A DNA stretch of 64,000 bases, from assembly GCA_900470775.1 (NCBI GenBank), contig UCBZ01000040.1, forward strand, positions 295 to 64,294, read 5' to 3'. Below, in pieces: positions 1 to 7,910 of the stretch. Origin of the DNA: Hyphomicrobiales bacterium. GTDB taxonomy: Bacteria; Pseudomonadota; Alphaproteobacteria; Rhizobiales; Beijerinckiaceae. The notes under the pieces were generated by a model. That model saw only the letters and a program-made list of their open reading frames with translations, was not told where the DNA came from and did no database searches. Position numbers and translations under genes: made by a program. Position 1 is the stretch's first letter, and each line of letters starts with the position of its first letter.

Positions 1-612
1 CATCTCGGCCTCTATGGCGGCGGGCAATGGGGGGCGCTCAGCCTGCGCAGCGGCGCGAGCTACACCTGGCACGCCATCGAGACGCGCCGGGCCGTCACCT
101 CCGCCTTCATCGGCAGCAATCCGCGCGCCGATTACGACGCCGCGACCGCGCAGGTCTTCGGCGAAGTCGGCTACCGCATCGCGCTCGGACGGGTAGCCTT
201 CGAGCCCTTCGCCGGTCTCGCCTATGTCAACCTGCGCACGGACGGCTTCAGCGAGACCGGCGGAGCAACCGCGCTGGCCAGCCAGGGCGACGACACCAGC
301 CTGGGCTACTCGACGCTGGGGCTGCGCGCCTCGACCAGCCTCAGTCTTAACGGCGCGGACCTGACCTTGCGCGGCGGGCTGGCCTGGCGCCACGCCTTCG
401 GCGATGTCGACCCGACCAAGACGCTCGCCTTCGCCGGCAGCCGGACGTTCACGGTCGCGGGCCTTCCGATCGCGCGGGACGCCGCCGTCGTCGAGGCCGG
501 GCTCGACCTCGCCATCGGCCAGAGCGCCTCGCTGGGCGTGGCCTATACCGGGCAGCTCGCCGAGGACACCCAGGACCACGCCTTCAAGGGCGTGCTCGCG
601 GTCAGGTTCTGA
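1..612 (+). CDS. Autotransporter beta-barrel domain, C-terminal part (5' truncated by window edge)
   Basis: The reading frame is open from the first base and ends after 203 residues. It shows the alternating aromatic and hydrophobic strands of an autotransporter beta-barrel (GxGLY-like start, FEPFAGLAYVNL, LGLRAS, LRGGLAWRHAF) and ends in Val-Arg-Phe. A C-terminal Phe is the usual outer-membrane insertion signal recognised by the BAM complex. The passenger domain lies outside the window, so its substrate or function cannot be stated. The barrel should sit in the outer membrane and export or anchor the passenger. Only a short gap separates it from the next small gene on the same strand. The fold is fairly certain; the role is not. 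Confidence 0.85.
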   Translation, partial: HLGLYGGGQWGALSLRSGASYTWHAIETRRAVTSAFIGSNPRADYDAATAQVFGEVGYRIALGRVAFEPFAGLAYVNLRTDGFSETGGATALASQGDDTSLGYSTLGLRASTSLSLNGADLTLRGGLAWRHAFGDVDPTKTLAFAGSRTFTVAGLPIARDAAVVEAGLDLAIGQSASLGVAYTGQLAEDTQDHAFKGVLAVRF

Positions 613-694
613 GGACATCTCCCTAACAGTCCGGCGCGGTCTTGCCGCCCCCAGGCGCGGTGATAGGCTGTGCGCCGGCAGCAGGGAGGGCGGC

Positions 695-1075
695 ATGCGG
701 ATGGTCCGGGCGATCACGATCCTGTCTCTGATCGTCCTGTCCGGCGCGGGCGAGGCGCGCGAACTCGCGGGACGCTTCGGCTATCTCGGCGAATGGGATG
801 TCACGGCGACGCTGACCGAAGAGAAGGCGGCTGTCAGCTCCACTCCCGCTTTGGCCGGATCGCTGCTGATGAAGCATAATGCGGTGTGCGGGCCGGGTGA
901 GACGCCCGAGAAGTCCGGCCATATCCGGATGAGCGTGCGGGGCATGCGCTACTCCGCGCAGATGACGCTGGCCGGCTCCTCATGCGCCTTCTCTGGCACG
1001 CTCTCGGAGACCGCGCATATCTTCGTGACCTGCGGCGGCGAGGGCCAGATCCCGCTGCGGCTCTGGTTCAAGTAG
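695..1075 (+). CDS. Small predicted secreted protein of unknown function
   Basis: This 126-residue protein begins with a clear Sec-type signal peptide: basic start (MRMVR), a hydrophobic stretch with ITILSLIVLSG, and a likely cleavage site after the GEA segment. The mature part is about 100 residues with two or three cysteines and predicted beta structure (YSAQMTLAGSSCAF, IFVTCGG), which suggests a small periplasmic disulfide-bonded beta protein. I do not recognise the family. The chosen ATG follows a purine-rich GGGAGGG sequence at suitable spacing; a second ATG two codons downstream is possible. It follows the autotransporter gene on the same strand and converges on the caspase-FGE gene. 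Confidence 0.6.
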   Translation: MRMVRAITILSLIVLSGAGEARELAGRFGYLGEWDVTATLTEEKAAVSSTPALAGSLLMKHNAVCGPGETPEKSGHIRMSVRGMRYSAQMTLAGSSCAFSGTLSETAHIFVTCGGEGQIPLRLWFK

Positions 1076-1105
1076 GACCGGCCGGAAGCCGCGGTGCGCG
1101 CTGCT

Positions 1106-2980
1106 TTACGGCTCGCGCACGACCCTGAAGCCGTTGGTGTAGAAGCGCACATCCGCCTCGTATTTGAAGCGGGCGGCCGAGCGCAGATAGCGCGGGTCAT
1201 TGTTGAAGGAGCCGCCGCGCAGCACACGCTCGCGGCAGCCCGGTGCGGTGAAGGCGCTGCCGTCGCGCGGCGTGGTGCGGTAGCTGTCGCTCCAGCAATC
1301 GGCGACCCATTCGGCAGCATTGCCGGCCATGTCGAAAAGGCCAAAGCCATTGGCGGGGTATTGCCCGACCTCGATCGCCTGCCGGCGTGTCGGATCGTTG
1401 CAGCCAACGCAGTTGGCGCGCTCCTTCACCATGGTGGCGCCCCAGGGATAGATCGTCGCCGCGCCGCCGCGCGCCGCATATTCCCATTCGGCTTCGCTCG
1501 GCAGCCGGTATTTACGGCCGGTCCTGGTCGAGAGCCAGGCGAGATAGGCGTTGGCGTCGTTCCAGTGGACATCGGTGACCGGGCGCTTGCCGCGGCCGAG
1601 ATTGCGGTCGTTGGGGCGATGCGTGCAGCCGCCCTGATCGACGCAGGCGTCCCATTCCTCGAAGGTGACCTCGCGCAGGCCGATATAGAAGCCGCTGCGG
1701 ATCGTGACGCCGTGGACCGGCTTCTCGAATTCGTAGAGTTCGTTGGCGCCCATCTCGAAGCTGCCCGGCGGGATCAGGGCCAGTTCCGGGCAATTTTCGC
1801 AGTCGCGTGTCGTGCGGGCGGTGGACGCGGCAGGAACGGGTGCCGCCGCAGGGGCAGGTGGAAGTGTCGACGCGGCCGGCGGTCGCGCGGATGCGACGGT
1901 GCCGGCCGGGGCGGGCGGTTGTGGCGGCTGGCGCGGCGGTGCCGCAGCCGGCGGAACGGCAGCCGTGACGGCGGGCGGGCGCGGTGCGTATTGCTGCTCG
2001 CGCGTGCGCGCCAGCGGCGCGAAGAGCCCGTTCGGATAGGCGTTGAGATAGGCGCGATACTCGGCCGGGTTCTCGCTCGCGCGGATCGATTCCCAGAAGG
2101 CCAGTTCATAGGCGTCCTGCCGGGCCGCAGGCGATTCCATCGGCGGCAGCGGGATCACCGCGCGGCTGGTCTGCGCGACCTGGGTCGGCCGCGCCATTGG
2201 CGTGACAACCAGGCCGGCGGGCGGCTCCGACGACGTCCAGATCTGCTGGCTGCGCCGCGTCAGACGGGCCACCGCCTCGCGGGTTCGGGCGAGCGCGGCG
2301 GTCATGTCGAGCCCCGGCGTCCGGATCGCCTTCAGCCACTCGTCGATCGCCGGATTGCTGCGCGCGCCGATGTCGGCGACCGTGCGGCCGGGCGCGGCGG
2401 TGAACATCACGCTGATGGTTTCCATGCGCTCGATCGGCAGCAGCCCCTTGGCGTTGGCGTTCCCGGCCAGCTCCGCCTGCCAGGGGTTGTCGCGGCTGGC
2501 ATCGAGCACGACGAGCGCGCTGGCCGGCCTGGCCACGATCAGCGCGTCGAGCAGCATGTCCAGATCGACGGCCGCCTGGGCGACCTCGGGGGCGGACCGC
2601 ACCCGTGCGTCGACGGGCACGAGGAAGTTGCGGTTGCGCAGTTGAACCGCGTGGCCGGAATAGAACACCACCGCCTGGACGCCGTGCCTGAGCTTGCTGG
2701 CGAAGGTCGCGATCGCGTCCTGCAGGGCCGGGCCGCTCGCCTCCTCGGCGGTGACGACGTCGAAGGCGCCCTCGCGCAGCGCAATCGCCACGGCGCGCGC
2801 GTCCGAGGCTGCATCACTGACCGGAGCCAGCGGATAGGCGGAGTTGCCGATAACGAGCGCGACCCGGCCGGCATTCGCGTCAGCGACCTGGGCAAGGCCC
2901 GGCGTCGCCAGCAGCGAGGTGGCCAGCATGGCGCACAGGACGAACGGCAGGCAGCGCAACCAGGACATCGTGTTCTTCAT
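1106..2980 (-). CDS. Caspase-like (peptidase C14) and FGE-sulfatase domain fusion with Cys-to-Ser active site
   Basis: This is a 624-residue predicted secreted protein: signal peptide at 1-30, a caspase-like p20 domain at about 38-250 (ALVIGNSAY), a Pro/Ala-rich linker at about 330-390, and an FGE/SUMF1-like domain from 393 (IPPGSFEMG, LPSEAEWEYAARGG, GLFDMAGNAAEW, VLRGGSF). The catalytic His is present (VVFYSGH, H110). At the expected catalytic Cys the protein reads VVLDASRDNP, so S162 (codon AGC at 2495-2497) replaces Cys. The C-terminal stretch where true FGE has its Cys pair reads RYLRSAARFK, without Cys. Both domains are therefore probably non-catalytic binding modules. The ATG at 2980 gives a clean signal peptide; an in-frame TTG at 3001 is an alternative start. 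It is transcribed in the same direction as the DUF4399 genes upstream of it. Confidence 0.85.
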   Translation of the reverse strand: MKNTMSWLRCLPFVLCAMLATSLLATPGLAQVADANAGRVALVIGNSAYPLAPVSDAASDARAVAIALREGAFDVVTAEEASGPALQDAIATFASKLRHGVQAVVFYSGHAVQLRNRNFLVPVDARVRSAPEVAQAAVDLDMLLDALIVARPASALVVLDASRDNPWQAELAGNANAKGLLPIERMETISVMFTAAPGRTVADIGARSNPAIDEWLKAIRTPGLDMTAALARTREAVARLTRRSQQIWTSSEPPAGLVVTPMARPTQVAQTSRAVIPLPPMESPAARQDAYELAFWESIRASENPAEYRAYLNAYPNGLFAPLARTREQQYAPRPPAVTAAVPPAAAPPRQPPQPPAPAGTVASARPPAASTLPPAPAAAPVPAASTARTTRDCENCPELALIPPGSFEMGANELYEFEKPVHGVTIRSGFYIGLREVTFEEWDACVDQGGCTHRPNDRNLGRGKRPVTDVHWNDANAYLAWLSTRTGRKYRLPSEAEWEYAARGGAATIYPWGATMVKERANCVGCNDPTRRQAIEVGQYPANGFGLFDMAGNAAEWVADCWSDSYRTTPRDGSAFTAPGCRERVLRGGSFNNDPRYLRSAARFKYEADVRFYTNGFRVVREP

Positions 2981-3016
2981 TCCAACCGGAGGTCCCCTCA
3001 ACCGACCTGCATCATA

Positions 3017-3505
3017 TCACCGAACATACACCGTAATCTTGCGTGACATCACCGGAGGATTATGGGGCGTGTGCGTGTAATCGCCGAGAACCAGCTGCAG
3101 GGTGTGCGTGCCCTTGGGCAGCGTCACCACCACCTCGGTCTGGCCGTTGCCGAGATGGATGTTGTTGTAGTCGGAGGGGATCGGCTGGTCGGCCGGGCCA
3201 GGCTCGGTGTCGATCAGCAGGTGATGGTGCCCGGTCAGCGGCTTGTCGATTCCCGCCGGGGCCACGCCCATTTCCTTCAGCCCGATGCGGACTGTGAAGC
3301 GCTCGGGCACGCGCAGGCCGTCGAGCGGATAGTGGAAATAGACCAGCGCACCCTTGGGAGCGGACTGGCGCAGGGCTGACTGGCCAAAGGCGGTGCCGGC
3401 CAGCGGCATCAATGCAGCTGCCAGCAAGACAATGGCGCGCCAATAGCGCAGCGACGCGATGCGCGACCGGGCGAGCGAGCTTGCGATCGGAGTGTCGTGC
3501 TTCAT
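3017..3505 (-). CDS. DUF4399 domain protein, single domain, secreted
   Basis: This 162-residue protein has an N-terminal basic and hydrophobic export signal (YWRAIVLLAAALMPLAG) followed by one DUF4399 domain at about 50-162. Family hallmarks are visible: YFHYPLDG, GVAPAGI, GHHHLLID, IPSDYNNIHLGNGQTE, GTHTLQLVLGD and PHNPPVMSRKI. The function of DUF4399 is not established. The His-rich loop and the second PHNPP motif could bind metal, which is only an inference. Its start codon overlaps the stop codon of the upstream three-domain gene in an ATGA arrangement at 3502-3505, so the two are very likely translationally coupled. Location is periplasm or envelope. Confidence 0.85.
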   Translation of the reverse strand: MKHDTPIASSLARSRIASLRYWRAIVLLAAALMPLAGTAFGQSALRQSAPKGALVYFHYPLDGLRVPERFTVRIGLKEMGVAPAGIDKPLTGHHHLLIDTEPGPADQPIPSDYNNIHLGNGQTEVVVTLPKGTHTLQLVLGDYTHTPHNPPVMSRKITVYVR

Positions 3506-4788
3506 CGACGCCTCACCGGTTTCCTGCCATTCGGCGCGACCAGCACCGTGATGCGCTCCGACATGATCGGCGGATCATGCGGGACGTGGTTCTCGTCGGC
3601 GAGGATGAGCTGGAGCGTGTGCTGGCCCATCGGAAGCGTGACCTTCCGCTCCGTCTGGCCGCCACCGAAATGGATGTGGTTCAGATCGGCGGGAATGGCC
3701 TGGTCGAGCGGCGGGGTCGGTGCGTCGATGATGAGGTGGTGGTGACCGGTGTTCGGCTTCGCGATGCCGGCGGGCGCCACGCCCATGTTGCGCAGGCCGA
3801 AGCGGATGGTCGAGTTCGGGAAGATCGCCTCGCCGTTGCGCGGATAGACGAAATAGACCACCGCGTCGTTGGGGGCCGGCGTCAGCGCGGGCTTGCCGCT
3901 CGCAGGCGCGGCTGCGGGCGCGGCGGGCTGGACGGCGGAGGCGACCTGCCCGCCCTCGACCACGCGCACGCGGATGCGCGGCGACATCAGCGGCGGATCA
4001 TGTGGGACATGGTCATGGTCGCCCATCAGCAATTGCAGTGTGTGCTCGCCGGGCGGCAGCGTCAGTTCGGCCTCCGTCTGGGCGCGGCCGAAATGCAGAT
4101 GGTTGAAGTCGCTGGGGATTTCGCGGTCGAGCGGCGGCAGCTCGGTGTCGACGAGGAGGTGGTGATGGCCGCCATTGTCGCTCTTGGTCCCGGCCGGCGT
4201 CAGCGTGATGCCCTGCGCTCCGAAACGGATGCGGGAGCGGGGCGGGATCGTGGCGCCGTCGGCCAGATCGACGAAGAAGACCCTGGCGCCGGGCGCGGCG
4301 GCGGAGCGCGGCTTCTCTTCGGCCTCGGCCGTGACCTCGACTGTGATCTTCTCCGACATCACCGGCGGGTTGTGCGGGACGTGGTCGTGATCGGCGAAGA
4401 GGAGCTGCAGCGTGTGCTTGCCCGGGGTGAGCGCGATCTCCGCCTCGGTCTGGCCGCCGCCGAAATGGACATGGTTGAAATCGCTCGGGATCGGCTGGTC
4501 GAGCGGCGGCAGCTCGGTATCGATCAGGAGATGGTGATGGCCGGCGTTGCGCTGCGGCGGGCCGGCGGGAGCGACGTCCATGCCCGTCAGGAAGAAACGC
4601 ACCATCAGCTTGCCCGGCACGCGGGCATTGTTGGGCAGATCAATAAAGCCGAGCTTCACAGTCGCAGGAGCCGTGCTGCGCGCTCTCGCCCTTTCCTGGG
4701 CGAAGGAGGGGCCCGGCAATGCGCTGGCGAGAGCCCCGAGACCCAACGCCAGAACGGCCGGCACGAGGCAGAGCCGAATTTTTCGCAT
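3502..4788 (-). CDS. Three-domain DUF4399 protein, secreted
   Basis: This 428-residue protein has a signal peptide (MRKIRLCLVPAVLALG, cleavage near FAQE) and three tandem DUF4399 domains at roughly 50-150, 165-270 and 310-425. The domains are joined by Ala/Pro-rich linkers. Each domain repeats GHHHL(L/I)(V/I)D, PP(L)DQ/RxIP(S/A)D(F/L)NH(V/L/I)HFG, HTLQL and a PH(N/D)PP(L/I/V)MS motif. The ATG at 4788 was chosen because it follows AAAGGGACAAG and precedes the signal peptide; the longer open frame upstream looks like non-coding 5' sequence. Three domains in one chain suggest a repetitive binding protein. The gene is divergent from the caspase gene at 4955 and coupled to the next DUF4399 gene. 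Confidence 0.85.
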   Translation of the reverse strand: MRKIRLCLVPAVLALGLGALASALPGPSFAQERARARSTAPATVKLGFIDLPNNARVPGKLMVRFFLTGMDVAPAGPPQRNAGHHHLLIDTELPPLDQPIPSDFNHVHFGGGQTEAEIALTPGKHTLQLLFADHDHVPHNPPVMSEKITVEVTAEAEEKPRSAAAPGARVFFVDLADGATIPPRSRIRFGAQGITLTPAGTKSDNGGHHHLLVDTELPPLDREIPSDFNHLHFGRAQTEAELTLPPGEHTLQLLMGDHDHVPHDPPLMSPRIRVRVVEGGQVASAVQPAAPAAAPASGKPALTPAPNDAVVYFVYPRNGEAIFPNSTIRFGLRNMGVAPAGIAKPNTGHHHLIIDAPTPPLDQAIPADLNHIHFGGGQTERKVTLPMGQHTLQLILADENHVPHDPPIMSERITVLVAPNGRKPVRRR

Positions 4789-4954
4789 CGGCTTGTCCCT
4801 TTCGCGTGCTCCACTATGCCGAAAGCTACCAGCGCAGTGCCGTAGGGGCAAGCTGATAACCGGAGCTTGCGCTGTCGCCTGTCCCTTGCGGAACAGCTTG
4901 TTCGGTCTGGATTTTTGCAAGGTGCTGCGGTAGGTTTCCCTAAGGAAGGGCCCC

Positions 4955-6496
4955 ATGATCCTCGTTGCCAGATTTTGCGCTTTGATCGGCCTCGCGCTGC
5001 AGTTGCTGGCGGTGCCGGCGCTGGCGACGGAGCGCCGTGTCGCGCTCGTGATCGGCAATTCCGGCTACAGCAATGCCCCGGTCCTGCCCAACACCGTCAA
5101 CGACGCCCGCGACATGGCCGCCTCGCTGCGCAAGGTCGGGTTCGAGGTGGTCGACGGCGTCAATCTCGACAAGCGCGGCATGGACCAGGCGGTGACGCGC
5201 TTCGCACGTCTGGCACAGGATGCCGACGCAGTGATGTTCTACTATGCGGGCCACGGCTTCCAGTTCAACGGCGAGAACTATCTCGTGCCGGTCGAGGCGC
5301 GGGTCGAGGACGAGATCAGCGTCCAGTACGAGACGACGCGCCTGAACGACGTGCTGACCGCCCTGAACTTCTCCAAGGGCGTCAAGATCATGGTGCTAGA
5401 CGCCTGCCGCAACAATCCGTTCGTGAGCCAGCTCGCCAAGCGCCAGGCGACGCGCGGCTTCGCCGTCGGCAGCGGTCTTGCTCCCGTGGCCCGGGCGCAG
5501 GGCATGGTGATCGCCTATGCCACGCAGGCCAATGATGTCGCCGCGGACGGCATCGGCCGCAACAGCCCCTTCACCGCCGCGCTGGTGCGCGAGATAGAGC
5601 AGCCCGGCCTCGAGGTCGCGACGATGTTCCGCCGCGTCCAGAAGAGCGTCTATGACGCGACCAGCGGGCGCCAGACGCCTGAACTGTCGCTGTCGCTGCT
5701 CGGCGATTTCTATCTCAACCGGGAGGAGACCGACAGCGACGTCTGGCGCCGCATCCGGTCGAGCGACGATCCCGAGGTCTACAAGGATTTCGTGCAGCGC
5801 TATCCGACGAGCTTCTTTGCGATCGATGCACGCACCCGGCTCGACCTGATCGAGCGGCGCGCGACCGAAACCAAGGAACGCGACCTCCTGGCGCGTGAAT
5901 TCGCCGAACGCGAGAAGGCGCTGCTGGAGCGCGTCGAGCGCGCCGAGGCGATCCGTCAGCAGGCTGCGACCGATCTCGCCAAGCGCCAGACCGAGGCCGC
6001 CTCGCCGGCGCCGACCGTGGCCCAGCCCAACCCCGCGACGCGCCCCCAGGCGCCGGCCGCTGGCACCGTCAGGCCGGTCGATGTCGCGGCACGCGCGGCT
6101 CAGGACAAGGCCGAGCGCGAGCGTCTGGCGCAGGAGGTCTCGCGGCGCGAACGCGAGCTGGCGTCGCTCGAAACCGAGAAGCGCCGCCTGGCCGATGAGC
6201 GCGCTTTGTTGGAGCAGGCGATGGCGGCGCGGATGGGCACGCTGACGATGTCGTCGCCGCTTCAGCCGAACCTTTCGCTGAATGCTCTGCCGCCGCCGAC
6301 CGAGCGCTCCCTGATCGATCGCCCAGTGGGCGAGCCTGCCATCATCGCGCCGCCCGCTGCGCCTCCGCGGGCGCAGACCGTGCGGACGCAGAACCCGAGG
6401 GCCCCGAGCGCGGCGACCTGCAGCGAGATCCTGCTGCGGGCGCAGCTCGGCGAATTGACGCCCCAGGCGAAGGAGCAGTTGCAGCTGTGCCGCTGA
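4955..6496 (+). CDS. Caspase family protein (peptidase C14) with C-terminal coiled coil
   Basis: This is a 513-residue secreted caspase-like protein. A signal peptide at 1-25 precedes a p20-type domain at about 26-245 (VALVIGNSGY, AVMFYYAGHGFQ, VKIMVLDACRNNP). The catalytic dyad H100/C151 is intact, so this member could be an active cysteine protease, unlike the paralogue at 1106-2980. After it come a helical segment of Sel1/TPR character (DVWRRIRSSDDPEVYKDF), a long charged coiled coil at about 300-420, and a Pro-rich tail with two Cys near the end. The start gives the signal peptide and follows AAGGAAGGGCC. It is divergent from the DUF4399 genes and co-directional with the OmpA-like gene. 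Substrate and trigger are unknown. Confidence 0.88.
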   Translation: MILVARFCALIGLALQLLAVPALATERRVALVIGNSGYSNAPVLPNTVNDARDMAASLRKVGFEVVDGVNLDKRGMDQAVTRFARLAQDADAVMFYYAGHGFQFNGENYLVPVEARVEDEISVQYETTRLNDVLTALNFSKGVKIMVLDACRNNPFVSQLAKRQATRGFAVGSGLAPVARAQGMVIAYATQANDVAADGIGRNSPFTAALVREIEQPGLEVATMFRRVQKSVYDATSGRQTPELSLSLLGDFYLNREETDSDVWRRIRSSDDPEVYKDFVQRYPTSFFAIDARTRLDLIERRATETKERDLLAREFAEREKALLERVERAEAIRQQAATDLAKRQTEAASPAPTVAQPNPATRPQAPAAGTVRPVDVAARAAQDKAERERLAQEVSRRERELASLETEKRRLADERALLEQAMAARMGTLTMSSPLQPNLSLNALPPPTERSLIDRPVGEPAIIAPPAAPPRAQTVRTQNPRAPSAATCSEILLRAQLGELTPQAKEQLQLCR

Positions 6497-6576
6497 GCTT
6501 GCGATCGCCGCGGACTGACCGTGCCGGGCCGGCTCGTCCGGCGCCCCGCCCGCTGAACTGACTGGCAGACAAATCC

Positions 6577-7776
6577 ATGTGGTCGATGCTCCGCCGCCGT
6601 GATGCCCGCCAGCCCGTCAGGGAGATTGCCTTGATGGCGATGGCCTTGATTGCGATCGCCGGATCCGCAAGCGCGCAGGCGCCGGTGCCGCCGACGCCCG
6701 TGCCCTATGCGGAAGCCCTGCAGCGGGCCGCGAGCGACCTCCTCGGCAAGGCCAATCTCCGTGCGGACCGGGTCGAGCTGGTGATTGATCCGCTGATCGA
6801 CGGGGCGTCTGGTGCGCAGTCGGCCGCGACACGCGCGATGCAGAAGACGCTGACCGAGATGGTCCAGGCCTCCTTTCCGCGCTTCGTCGTGCAGCCTTTC
6901 AGCGCCGAGGTTCTGGCGCGCGATCCGATTGTATTGGTCGGTACGCTGACGGCGATCACCAACCAGGGCGGCGACGGCCCGCGCGATGCCTACCGGATCT
7001 GCCTGACGCTCGCCGATCTCAAATCGCGCACCGTCGTCTCGAAGGGGGTGGCGCGCTCGACGCTCGACAATGTCGATGTCACCCCGACGCAGTATTACCG
7101 CGACTCGCCGGTCTGGGCGAAGGACCAGGCGACCGACGCTTATGTGAAGACCTGCCAGGGCACGCCGCTCGGCGGCACGATTGACCCGGCCTATGTCGAC
7201 CGCCTGACCGCGAACGCGCTGATCAATGACGGCATCGTCGAATACGAGGCCCAGCATTTTCGCGAGGCACTGGCCTTCTACCGGACGGCGCGGCGGCTTC
7301 CCGGCGGCGACCAGCACCGCGTCCGCATCGGCACCTATCTCGCCAATGCGAAGCTGGGGCGTCGCGACGATTCCGTCGAGGCCTTCGGCGACATGGTCGA
7401 TTACGGGCTGAGCAGCGACCAGCTCATGGTGAAGCTGCTGTTCCGGCCCGGCACGACCCAGTTCATCGACAATCCGCAGACGACGGAGCCCTATCCGATG
7501 TGGCTCAGCCAGATCGCGACCCGCGCGCGGCAGAAGGGCGCCTGCCTCGAGATCGTCGGCCACACCTCGCGCACCGGCATGCCGCATCTGAACGAGCGTC
7601 TTTCGGTAATGCGGGCCCAGTTCATCATGGACCTGCTGCTGACGGGCATGCCGGACGGGCGCAGCCGGATGATCGCCACCGGCCGGGGCTTCAAGGAGAA
7701 CGTCGTCGGCACCGGCAAGGACGACGCCAGCGACGCGCTCGACCGCCGCGTCGAGTTCAAGGTCATCGGCTGCTGA
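6577..7776 (+). CDS. OmpA-like C-terminal domain protein with TPR-like segment
   Basis: This 399-residue protein has an export signal (IALMAMALIAIAGSASAQ). A middle domain of about 40-230 is unrecognised. A TPR-like helical pair follows at about 220-275 (NDGIVEYEAQHFREALAFYRTARRL), and an OmpA-like peptidoglycan-binding domain occupies about 284-399 (LLFRPGTTQFI, EIVGHTSRTG, LNERLSVMRA, DALDRRVEFKVIG). The OmpA fold usually binds diaminopimelate in peptidoglycan and would place the protein in the periplasm. It lies 80 bases downstream of the active-type caspase gene on the same strand, so the two may be co-transcribed. The ATG at 6577 gives a slightly long basic N-region; the in-frame ATG at 6634 is an alternative start. 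Confidence 0.8.
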   Translation: MWSMLRRRDARQPVREIALMAMALIAIAGSASAQAPVPPTPVPYAEALQRAASDLLGKANLRADRVELVIDPLIDGASGAQSAATRAMQKTLTEMVQASFPRFVVQPFSAEVLARDPIVLVGTLTAITNQGGDGPRDAYRICLTLADLKSRTVVSKGVARSTLDNVDVTPTQYYRDSPVWAKDQATDAYVKTCQGTPLGGTIDPAYVDRLTANALINDGIVEYEAQHFREALAFYRTARRLPGGDQHRVRIGTYLANAKLGRRDDSVEAFGDMVDYGLSSDQLMVKLLFRPGTTQFIDNPQTTEPYPMWLSQIATRARQKGACLEIVGHTSRTGMPHLNERLSVMRAQFIMDLLLTGMPDGRSRMIATGRGFKENVVGTGKDDASDALDRRVEFKVIGC

Positions 7777-7910
7777 GCGGAGCCCGGCCTCGGCACTCCT
7801 GCGAGGAAGGCGCTTCAAATGCGGGCGGTCCTTCAAATGAAGGAAGCGCGGCGGTCGGTGTCGCGCTCGGATGGCGCCGGTGCGATCGAGCGGATGACAA
7901 GGCGGCGACG

